A stretch of DNA of 46,341 bases from Sphingomonas sp. (GTDB lineage: Bacteria > Pseudomonadota > Alphaproteobacteria > Sphingomonadales > Sphingomonadaceae). Position numbers and translations under genes: made by a program. Below, one piece after another: positions 34,636 through 41,129 of this stretch. The first letter of the stretch is position 1; every line of letters starts with the position of its first letter. The stretch is from assembly GCA_019747165.1 (NCBI GenBank), contig JAIERC010000043.1:1-46341 (forward strand), read 5' to 3'. The notes beneath the pieces are model-generated. The model worked only from the letters and a program-made list of their open reading frames with translations, was not told the DNA's origin and ran no database searches.

Positions 34636-35178
34636 ATGAAACTATGGTTTGCTGTCGCCGCGCTGGTGACATTCGCTACGGCAGGCCCCGGCTTTGCGCA
34701 GGAGCACCGCGCGCCGGCGATCGAATCCTTTGGCGCGGGCTTCCCGACCGAGGGGGCGATGGAGCGGCCTGATCCAGTGCTGCGCTACCGCGTCGTGTTT
34801 CCCGTAACGAAGGCAAGCGCCGATCCAGCCAAGCCCAACGCTTCGCTCGAACGCGTTGCGCGCTTCCTCAACCTGCTCGCCGCCGACGGCGTCCATGTGA
34901 AACCGGGCGATATCGTCGCGATCCTCTATGGTCCCGCCACCCAGATCATCACCAACGACGCCGTTTATGCTGCCCAGACCAAGGTGCCGAACAACCCCAA
35001 CATCGCGCTGATCGCCAAGTTGCGGGCGGCGGGTGTCGTTGTCGCGGTTTGCGGGCAGGCGCTGTATGCGCACAAATATGAAGTAAAGAACGTCGCAACC
35101 GGCGTCAGGGTTGATGTCTCGGCTATGACGACCATGGCGAACCTGCAACTGCGTGGCTGGGCCTTGCTGCCCGAATGA
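34636..35178 (+). CDS. Periplasmic DsrE-family-like protein
   Basis: A 180-residue protein with a cleavable signal peptide (MKLWFAVAALVTFATAGPGFA). The mature part has VVFPVTKASADPAKPNASLERVARFLNLLAADGV, GDIVAILYGPATQIITND and LRAAGVVVAVCGQALYAH, the strand-helix pattern and single conserved Cys139 of DsrE/DsrF-like sulfur-relay proteins. Periplasmic members are found next to sulfur-oxidation cytochromes. Cys139 may carry sulfur (inference). AGGGAGA precedes the ATG at 8 bases. The gap to the cytochrome downstream is about 50 bases. Confidence 0.75.
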   Translation: MKLWFAVAALVTFATAGPGFAQEHRAPAIESFGAGFPTEGAMERPDPVLRYRVVFPVTKASADPAKPNASLERVARFLNLLAADGVHVKPGDIVAILYGPATQIITNDAVYAAQTKVPNNPNIALIAKLRAAGVVVAVCGQALYAHKYEVKNVATGVRVDVSAMTTMANLQLRGWALLPE

Positions 35179-35227
35179 GACGTTAGATGCCGCCGGATCG
35201 GGTGGGCGGACTGACCAGGGACGAGAG

Positions 35228-36226
35228 ATGCATGACGGATTGAGTGACACGTCCCAGCGAACATTGGGGCGACGTTTCCTTGCCTGGGCGGGTATCCCGC
35301 TCGCGATCATCATTGTCGGCGCGGTCATGTACATGATCGGCTTGCGCGGCGGCGTCGACGCCCCGACCGCACGGGTAGCTTCGACCCCAGCAGTGCCGAT
35401 ATCGTTTACGCCACCACCCGATTCGGCGATACCCGGCGGGCCCGAGGGTGCCGCGATCCGGCGCGGGCAGCAGATTTTCCTCCATACCAAAGCGAATGCA
35501 GGCGCTTATGTTGGTAACGGCCTGTCATGCAGCAATTGCCACCTGAACTCCGGTCGCCAGCCCCATGCAGCGCCAATGTGGGCTGCATGGGGCGTCTATC
35601 CCGCCCATCGCGCCAAGAACGGGCGGATCAATACGATGGAGGATCGTATTCGCGATTGCTTCACCTATTCGATCAATGCGCAGGTTTCCTCCAGCGGCAG
35701 CGCGCCACCCCCCGCCGATCCGATCTATCGCGATCTGCAGATGTACTTCTTCTGGCTTGCCAAGGGAGCGCCGACCGGCGTCGATCTGCCTGGCAGGGGA
35801 TTTCTGAAACTCAAGCCGACCGCGCCCGGTCATGATCCGCAGCGCGGCGCCAAGGTTTATTCCCAGCATTGCGCGGCGTGCCATGGTGTCGATGGGCAGG
35901 GCCAAAAGGCTGATGATGGCGGCTATGCCGTCCCGCCGCTCTGGGGGGCGCAGTCGTTCAATTGGGGGGCGGGGATGGCCAGGGTCGCCAACGCCGCGGG
36001 TTTCATCAAGGCGAACATGCCCTTGGGGCAGGGATATAGCCTGAGCAACCAACAAGCCTGGGACGTCGCGGCCTTCATGGACAGTCGAGACCGCCCCCGC
36101 GATCCGCGCCAGACCGGCAGCATCGCCGACGCGCGCGCGCTCTTTCACCCGAACGGGGATTATTATGGCCAGCGGATCGACGGTGATCTGCTGGGCGATG
36201 GCGTCGCTGGCCTGACGGGGCGGTAG
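35228..36226 (+). CDS. TsdA-like dihaem cytochrome c (thiosulfate dehydrogenase-like)
   Basis: A 332-residue protein anchored by one N-terminal helix (about 18-38). CSNCH (101-105) and CAACH (215-219) bind two haems. RINTMEDRIRDCFTYSINAQ matches the conserved TsdA block, and Cys144, about 40 residues past the first haem His, matches the unusual Cys ligand of TsdA haem 1. TsdA interconverts thiosulfate and tetrathionate. The ATG at 35228 follows GGACGAGAG. The frame upstream to 35153 overlaps the DsrE gene and is unlikely. It fits with SQR as a thiosulfate-handling periplasmic electron donor (inference). Confidence 0.8.
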   Translation: MHDGLSDTSQRTLGRRFLAWAGIPLAIIIVGAVMYMIGLRGGVDAPTARVASTPAVPISFTPPPDSAIPGGPEGAAIRRGQQIFLHTKANAGAYVGNGLSCSNCHLNSGRQPHAAPMWAAWGVYPAHRAKNGRINTMEDRIRDCFTYSINAQVSSSGSAPPPADPIYRDLQMYFFWLAKGAPTGVDLPGRGFLKLKPTAPGHDPQRGAKVYSQHCAACHGVDGQGQKADDGGYAVPPLWGAQSFNWGAGMARVANAAGFIKANMPLGQGYSLSNQQAWDVAAFMDSRDRPRDPRQTGSIADARALFHPNGDYYGQRIDGDLLGDGVAGLTGR

Positions 36227-36254
36227 AGAGCAGGCCCGCCACCCCGCCTGCCTG

Positions 36255-36626
36255 CTACTGCATTCGGGCGAACATTGCGGCACCGCCGCCGCTTGTCATG
36301 CGGTCGGACAACGCATCGCGGCGCGGCACGGCGATCGTATCCGCAAAAGCATCGAGCAGGGCGCTCAATTCAGCGAAGCGCATGTGATTGATGCGGTAAA
36401 ACACCTGTTTCGCCTCGCGCCGGGTCAGCACAAGGTCGGCCTTGCGCAAAATGCCGAGCTGTTGCGACAAGCCGGGCTGCACTACGCCGGTTGCCGCCTC
36501 AAGGTCGCTGACGCTGCGCTCCCCGCCGGTCAGCGTGCGCAGGAGATCGAGCCGCACCGCATGTGCGATCGCACGGAGCAATTCGGCATGCATCTCGATA
36601 TCGACCGCGCGCAGATCAACGCCCAT
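36255..36626 (-). CDS. ArsR-family regulator, no internal cysteine
   Basis: A 123-residue winged-helix protein with VSDLEAATGVVQPGLSQQLGILRKADLVLTRREAKQVFYRI. No cysteine remains once the start is set at MGVDL. It therefore cannot use the two-cysteine chemistry of the regulator at 33833. It could respond to another signal through metal ligands (several His) or act as a co-repressor. The ATG at 36626 lies two bases past the peroxiredoxin stop, so it is coupled to that gene. It converges with the TsdA-like gene. Confidence 0.85.
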   Translation of the reverse strand: MGVDLRAVDIEMHAELLRAIAHAVRLDLLRTLTGGERSVSDLEAATGVVQPGLSQQLGILRKADLVLTRREAKQVFYRINHMRFAELSALLDAFADTIAVPRRDALSDRMTSGGGAAMFARMQ

Positions 36627-36628
36627 GA

Positions 36629-37279
36629 TCAGCCCGCATCCTTCATGGGGGTATAGAACCACTCGGTGGGATCGTTGGCGGCGAACACATCGGGCAGCAA
36701 CTGGCTGGGTACGGTCAGCAGATCGTTGCCCGGTGTCCAGTCGGCCGGGACGAGCGCGTGCTGCGCATCGGTGCGCTGAAGCGCAGCGAGTAGCCGCAGC
36801 ATTTCATCGACCGAACGGCCAACCGTGGCCGGATAACAAGTCGAAGCGCGCAAGCGGCCCTCAGGATCGACGAAATAGGTCGCCCGCACCGATGCCGCGT
36901 CGAGCGCGTCGGGCGCGATCATGCCGTAGGCGCGGGCAATCTCGAGCGTCGGATCTTCAATCAGTGGAAACTCCACCTTGACGCCGAATTTCTCATGAAT
37001 CGCGCGGAGCCAGGCAAAGTGCGAGAAAAGGCTGTCAACCGATAGCGCCATCAGATTGCAATCAAGCGCCGCGAACCGATCCGCTGCACGGGCGATCGCC
37101 ACGAATTCGCTGGTGCAGACCGGGGTGAAATCGGCGGGATGCGAAAACAGGATCAACCATTTTCCGCGAAAATCACTAAGCGACTTGACGCCTTGCGTCG
37201 TTCTCGCGGTGAAATTGGGAAGCGGATCGCCGAGCCTTGCAGGCCCGCAAGGTGTAACCAAGCGCCTTTGATCGTCCAA
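36629..37279 (-). CDS. Peroxiredoxin, Prx6/1-Cys type (second copy)
   Basis: A roughly 216-residue peroxiredoxin with the active site PADFTPVCTSEF, ATYFVDPEGRLRA and the long C-terminal domain ending EWFYTP. Its layout parallels the copy at 23650-24306. No ATG is available. TTG at 37279 (LDDQRR, with GGCGAG at 5 bases) is preferred, because a TTG at 37339 would be only about 6 bases from the predicted transcript start. It is divergent from the persulfide dioxygenase across the operator at 37351. Presence beside that gene suggests persulfide or peroxide removal (inference). Confidence 0.88.
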   Translation of the reverse strand: MDDQRRLVTPCGPARLGDPLPNFTARTTQGVKSLSDFRGKWLILFSHPADFTPVCTSEFVAIARAADRFAALDCNLMALSVDSLFSHFAWLRAIHEKFGVKVEFPLIEDPTLEIARAYGMIAPDALDAASVRATYFVDPEGRLRASTCYPATVGRSVDEMLRLLAALQRTDAQHALVPADWTPGNDLLTVPSQLLPDVFAANDPTEWFYTPMKDAG

Positions 37280-37330
37280 TTTTTCTCGCCCTTTCGCCCG
37301 TCGATGATCGAATATGCCACTGCCGAACGA

Positions 37331-37371
37331 TTGACGCAAGACGCTTACATGATTATATCATTTACGTAATC
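37331..37371. promoter_or_regulatory. Divergent promoters and operator between peroxiredoxin and persulfide dioxygenase
   Basis: Rightward: TTGACG (37331-37336), 17 bases, TATATC (37354-37359), a good sigma-70-type promoter 34 bases before the dioxygenase ATG. Leftward: TATAAT (37357-37352) without a clear -35. The operator GATTAT (37351-37356), N9, GTAATC (37366-37371) covers both -10 regions, and ATGAT-TAT-ATCAT overlaps its left half. The start TTGACGCA...GCTTACA is shared with the 29203 promoter. Confidence 0.65.
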
Positions 37372-37392
37372 GTGAAATCCCAGGAGTATGTC

Positions 37393-38331
37393 ATGGCCTC
37401 GACGCCGCGCGATGCGATAATTGATCGCGCATCCGCCACCATCACCGCAAGCCTGATCGGGGAAGCGCCCCGCGCCATCGTTCGCAGCTTTTTCGACGAG
37501 GCGACCTTCACGGCCAGTCATGTCGTGCATGATCCCGAAAGTCGGATCGCAGCGATCATTGATTCGGTCCTGGACTTCGATCCTGCGTCGGCGCGCACCG
37601 GCCATATGTCGGCCGATGTGATTATCGATTATGTCCGCGCGGAAGGGTTGACCGTTGAATGGTTGCTCGAAACCCACGCCCATGCCGATCATTTCTCTGC
37701 CGCACCCTATTTGCAGGAAAAACTGGGCGGCAGGATCGCCATCGGTCGGTCGATCACGACGGTGCAGCAAGTGTTCGGCACGCTGTTCAATGAGACCACC
37801 AGCTTCGATCGCGATGGATCGCAATTTGGCCAGTTGTTCGACGATGGCGATCGTTTCAGCATCGGCGGGCTGGAGGCGATCGTGCTGCATGTCCCCGGCC
37901 ATACGCCTGCCGACCTTGCCTATGTGATCGGCGACGCGGTGTTCCCCGGTGACACGATCTTCATGCCCGATTTCGGCACGGCACGCGCCGATTTTCCCGG
38001 CGGCGATGCGCGCCAGCTGTTCCGCTCGATCCGTCGCCTTCTGTCGCTGCCTCGCGCGGCACGGCTGTTCCTGTGCCATGACTACAAGGCCCCCGGACGC
38101 GATGTCTTTGCTTGGGAAACGACGATCGGCGCCCAGCGCGACGGCAATGTTCATGTTCATGACGGCGTGGACGAGGATGCATTCGTCGCGATGCGAACGG
38201 CGCGCGATGCCACGCTGGATATGCCCCGCCTGATCCTGCCTGCCATTCAGGTCAATATGCGCGGCGGCCACCTGCCCGAGCCCGAGGCCAATGGCACGCG
38301 CTATCTCAAAATCCCGCTCGACACGGTCTGA
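37393..38331 (+). CDS. Persulfide dioxygenase (metallo-beta-lactamase fold, ETHE1/Blh-like)
   Basis: A 312-residue MBL-fold enzyme. THAHADH (94-100), HVPGHTPAD and GDTIFMPDFGTARADFPGG, with LFLCHDYKAPGRD, match the Blh/PDO type that oxidises glutathione persulfide to sulfite with non-haem iron. The ATG has AGGAG at 6 bases. The frame from 37372 is upstream of the promoter's likely start site and is less plausible. The next gene, a TauE/SafE exporter, could remove the sulfite product. Blh neighbours a BigR regulator in several plant-associated bacteria, which fits the ArsR gene at 33833. Confidence 0.93.
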   Translation: MASTPRDAIIDRASATITASLIGEAPRAIVRSFFDEATFTASHVVHDPESRIAAIIDSVLDFDPASARTGHMSADVIIDYVRAEGLTVEWLLETHAHADHFSAAPYLQEKLGGRIAIGRSITTVQQVFGTLFNETTSFDRDGSQFGQLFDDGDRFSIGGLEAIVLHVPGHTPADLAYVIGDAVFPGDTIFMPDFGTARADFPGGDARQLFRSIRRLLSLPRAARLFLCHDYKAPGRDVFAWETTIGAQRDGNVHVHDGVDEDAFVAMRTARDATLDMPRLILPAIQVNMRGGHLPEPEANGTRYLKIPLDTV

Positions 38332-38337
38332 TTACGC

Positions 38338-39132
38338 TTGATCGATACCCTTCATTACGGACTTGGCGCGCTGTCCGGCGTTCTTGTCGGCTTCACGCTC
38401 GGGCTGGTCGGCGGGGGTGGATCGATTCTGGCCGTGCCGCTGATGGTCTATGTCGTGGGGGTGGCGAGCCCGCATATCGCGATCGGCACCAGCGCGCTGG
38501 CGGTGGCCGTCAACGCCGCGACCGGACTGATCAGCCATGCCCGATCCGGCACCGTCAAGTGGCGGTGCGGGGGGATGTACGCGGCTGCAGGCATTTTCGG
38601 CGCACTTGCCGGATCGACGGTGGGCAAGGCATTTGACGGCGACCGGCTGCTGTTCCTGTTCGCACTCGTCATGGTCGTGGTTGGCGCGGCAATGCTGCGC
38701 GGGCGGAACAACAGGGGCGTCGAGGCGGCCGTGTGCAACCGCACCAATGCACCGAAAGTGTTCGGCTTTGGACTGGGCACGGGCGCGTTTTCCGGCTTTT
38801 TCGGCATTGGCGGAGGCTTCCTGATCGTGCCGGGGCTAGTGGCTGCAACGGGCATGCCGATCATCAATGCCGTCGGCACGAGCTTGATCGCCGTTACCGC
38901 TTTTGGGCTGACGACGGCGGCAAACTATGCCTGGTCGGGGTTGATCGACTGGCCGCTTGCCGGGGTGTTCATTGCCGGTGGCATCATCGGCGGGCTTGGC
39001 GGCACGGTGCTGGCCAAGCGGCTTGCCGATGGGGGCAAGCTGACGACGATATTTGCCGGTCTGATTTTTGTCGTTGCGGCATATATGATCGGGAAAAGCG
39101 CTGGGGCAATCGGCTTGATTGGATCGCCATGA
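38338..39132 (+). CDS. TauE/SafE-family sulfite/sulfonate exporter
   Basis: A 264-residue membrane protein with about eight helices, the normal length. Glycine-rich repeats GFTLGLVGGGGSILAVPLM and GFFGIGGGFLIVPGLVAATG mark the two TauE halves. The first available start is a TTG at 38338, six bases after the dioxygenase stop, with no clear ribosome-binding site, so expression may depend on coupling. With the dioxygenase it would detoxify sulfane sulfur to sulfite and export it (inference from family). Confidence 0.9.
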   Translation: MIDTLHYGLGALSGVLVGFTLGLVGGGGSILAVPLMVYVVGVASPHIAIGTSALAVAVNAATGLISHARSGTVKWRCGGMYAAAGIFGALAGSTVGKAFDGDRLLFLFALVMVVVGAAMLRGRNNRGVEAAVCNRTNAPKVFGFGLGTGAFSGFFGIGGGFLIVPGLVAATGMPIINAVGTSLIAVTAFGLTTAANYAWSGLIDWPLAGVFIAGGIIGGLGGTVLAKRLADGGKLTTIFAGLIFVVAAYMIGKSAGAIGLIGSP

Positions 39133-39288
39133 GTGCTTGTTCGTGAAAGCATCCGTCGCCTACCGAAAGATGCGGTCGGTCATTGCCGAAAGTCCTGATC
39201 TCGCTCCAGATCGGGCTCTTCAGCGGGCGGTGGCAATCGCGGGCTTCGGCCCGATGACAGATGATCGAGATTGGTTTAGGTGGCGTTG

Positions 39289-39696
39289 ATGGCACTCTGG
39301 CGCGCCTATTTTCTGAAGCATCAACGGCTAGCATTTATGCTGGTCGCGGTGGCGCTGCTCGCCAAAGCGATCGTGCCGCAGGGGTTTATGGTCATGCCGT
39401 CAAACGGCACGATCATGGTCGCGCTCTGCTCGGGCCAAGGGCCACAAATGGTTGCGCTCGATCTGGGCAAGAGCGCCGAAGATCAGGGCGGCGATCATCA
39501 GGATGGCAACAATGCCCATCCGCCATGCGCCTTTTCCGGGCTCAGTATGGCGGCAGCGCCGGGTGCCGACCTTGTGTTGCTCGGGCTTGCCATCGCCTAT
39601 GTCCTGACGCTCGGGTTCCTGCCTGTCGTCTTCCGCGCTCAACGCGCGCCTTCTCGTCTGCGACCGCCGCTGCGCGCGCCGCCGGTCTTCGGCTGA
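39289..39696 (+). CDS. DUF2946-family membrane-associated protein
   Basis: A 135-residue protein with an N-terminal helix (FMLVAVALLAKAIVPQGFMV), a short loop with Met, Cys and His residues (ALCSGQGPQM..., GGDHQDGNNAHPPCAF) and a second helix. This matches DUF2946, often found beside copper uptake and resistance genes. I prefer ATG 39289 (AGGTGG at 5 bases) over GTG 39280. It opens a run of copper-related genes and may be the first of an operon. Exact function is unknown. Confidence 0.72.
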   Translation: MALWRAYFLKHQRLAFMLVAVALLAKAIVPQGFMVMPSNGTIMVALCSGQGPQMVALDLGKSAEDQGGDHQDGNNAHPPCAFSGLSMAAAPGADLVLLGLAIAYVLTLGFLPVVFRAQRAPSRLRPPLRAPPVFG

Positions 39697-39770
39697 TCCT
39701 GTCCGCCTGATCTGCTGACCCGCCCGCTGCCGATCGCGGCAGCGGAGCGCCGTGACGAGAGATATATTCA

Positions 39771-40004
39771 ATGGCCTATCATGTCGTCGCGCGGCCCGAG
39801 CGGTCGCGTGAAGGCGCGTTCGATCTGCAAATGCAGATGAACCGCGCATGCCTGCCTTGGCACATCCGCGAGCTGCGCCGGATCAGGCGGTCCGCCTGGC
39901 TCGCGATCCTGCTGTTCACGCCGTTCCACATCGCGCCCTTGGCGGTCGGACCAGCCACCGCCTCGGCCACTTCCCTTTCCATCCATTCGGAGAATAACCA
40001 ATGA
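39771..40004 (+). CDS. Small hypothetical membrane protein
   Basis: A 77-residue protein of unknown function. It has an N-terminal basic part (RELRRIRRSA) followed by one hydrophobic segment (WLAILLFTPFHIAPLAVGPATASA). Its stop overlaps the PCuAC ATG (ATGA), so the arrangement favours a real coding sequence, and GAGAGA lies about 8 bases before its ATG. It may be exported or membrane-bound. I do not recognise a family. The copper-chaperone context is the only hint. Confidence 0.55.
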   Translation: MAYHVVARPERSREGAFDLQMQMNRACLPWHIRELRRIRRSAWLAILLFTPFHIAPLAVGPATASATSLSIHSENNQ

Positions 40005-40483
40005 CCTATGCCCGCCACTTCCTCGCGCTAACTGCCGCGATCCTTGCCGTCCCGCTCGCTGCGCACGATGCTACGGTGGGCAAACTCAAGATTGGCCATC
40101 CCTGGTCACGCGAGACCGCACCCGGCCAGAGCGCCGGTGGCGGGTTCCTGACGATCACCAACACCGGCAAGCAGGCCGACCGACTGATGTCAGCAACATC
40201 GCCCGCCGCCGCCGAGGTACAAATTCACACCGTTTCGATGACGGACGGCATCATGCGCATGCGCGAACTGCCCGGCGGCCTCGAGATTCCCGCAGGCGCG
40301 ACGGTCGCACTCAAGCCGGCCGGCTTTCACATCATGCTCATCGGGCTGAAAACACCGCTCAAGCAGGGCAAGATGGTCCCCGCCGAACTGCGCTTCCAGC
40401 GTGCGGGCAAGGTCAAAATCAACTTCAAAGTCGAAGCGATCGCCTATGCCGGCCCGGAAGGCGGCGATCATGCAGCGCACTAA
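40001..40483 (+). CDS. PCuAC-type periplasmic copper chaperone
   Basis: A 160-residue periplasmic protein. Signal peptide MTYARHFLALTAAILAVPLAA. The copper site is His76 (QIHTVSM), Met87 (MRMREL), His110 and Met112 (FHIMLIGL), matching the Hx10Mx21-22HxM pattern of PCuAC. It carries Cu(I) to cytochrome oxidase, usually with SCO. The coupling with the downstream SCO gene (14-base overlap) fits. It is near the DUF2946 protein. The bd oxidase in this window has no copper, so the client would be a haem-copper oxidase elsewhere (inference). Confidence 0.92.
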   Translation: MTYARHFLALTAAILAVPLAAHDATVGKLKIGHPWSRETAPGQSAGGGFLTITNTGKQADRLMSATSPAAAEVQIHTVSMTDGIMRMRELPGGLEIPAGATVALKPAGFHIMLIGLKTPLKQGKMVPAELRFQRAGKVKINFKVEAIAYAGPEGGDHAAH

Positions 40484-41096
40484 GGCAGGTGGACGCCTGC
40501 GCATCATTCGAATCGCGCTGTGGGGCCTGGTAGCGCTCGCGGCGGGCGTTGCGGCCTATCTCTTCGTCCAGGGGCAAAGCGCACCACCATCGCCCGCGCA
40601 AAGCTATGCCAGCGCGATCGGCGGCCCGTTCGTGCTGACCGATCCGGCGGGCAAGCCGGTCAGCAACCAAACGCTGAAGGGCAAGCCGTTCGCGATCTTC
40701 TTCGGCTTCACCCGCTGCCCCGATGTTTGCCCGACGACGCTCAGCCGTCTGGCGGCGCTGCGCAAGCAACTCGGGGCTGACGGCCAGAAGTTCAACATCG
40801 TCTACGTCTCGGTCGATCCCGGCCACGATAAGCCGGCTGACATCGGCCAATATGTAGCGCTGTTCGGTACGCCGATCATCGGCCTGACCGGCACCGATGC
40901 GCAGATCGCGCAAGTCGTGAAGGCCTATCGCGTCTTCTACGAAAAGGTGCCGCAGCCGGGCGGCGACTACACGATCGACCATACCGCCACCGTCTTCCTA
41001 ATGGGGCCGCAAGGCGAGTTCGTGACCACCATCGATCATCAGGAGGGGCAAGACACTGCCCTTGCCAAGCTCAAGCGGCTGATCGCCGCGAGCTGA
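40470..41096 (+). CDS. SCO1/SenC-family copper-assembly protein
   Basis: A 208-residue thioredoxin-fold protein anchored by one helix (about 12-34). The copper site is CPDVC (Cys83, Cys87) with His171 in YTIDHTATVFLMG. It delivers copper to the CuA centre of cytochrome c oxidase and may act as a disulfide reductase. The ATG at 40470 lies inside the PCuAC end, with GGAAGG upstream. A start at 40401 would overlap more and lacks support. Confidence 0.93.
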   Translation: MQRTKAGGRLRIIRIALWGLVALAAGVAAYLFVQGQSAPPSPAQSYASAIGGPFVLTDPAGKPVSNQTLKGKPFAIFFGFTRCPDVCPTTLSRLAALRKQLGADGQKFNIVYVSVDPGHDKPADIGQYVALFGTPIIGLTGTDAQIAQVVKAYRVFYEKVPQPGGDYTIDHTATVFLMGPQGEFVTTIDHQEGQDTALAKLKRLIAAS

Positions 41097-41129
41097 CGGA
41101 CAGCCATTTAAATTCAAGGAAATCGACCC

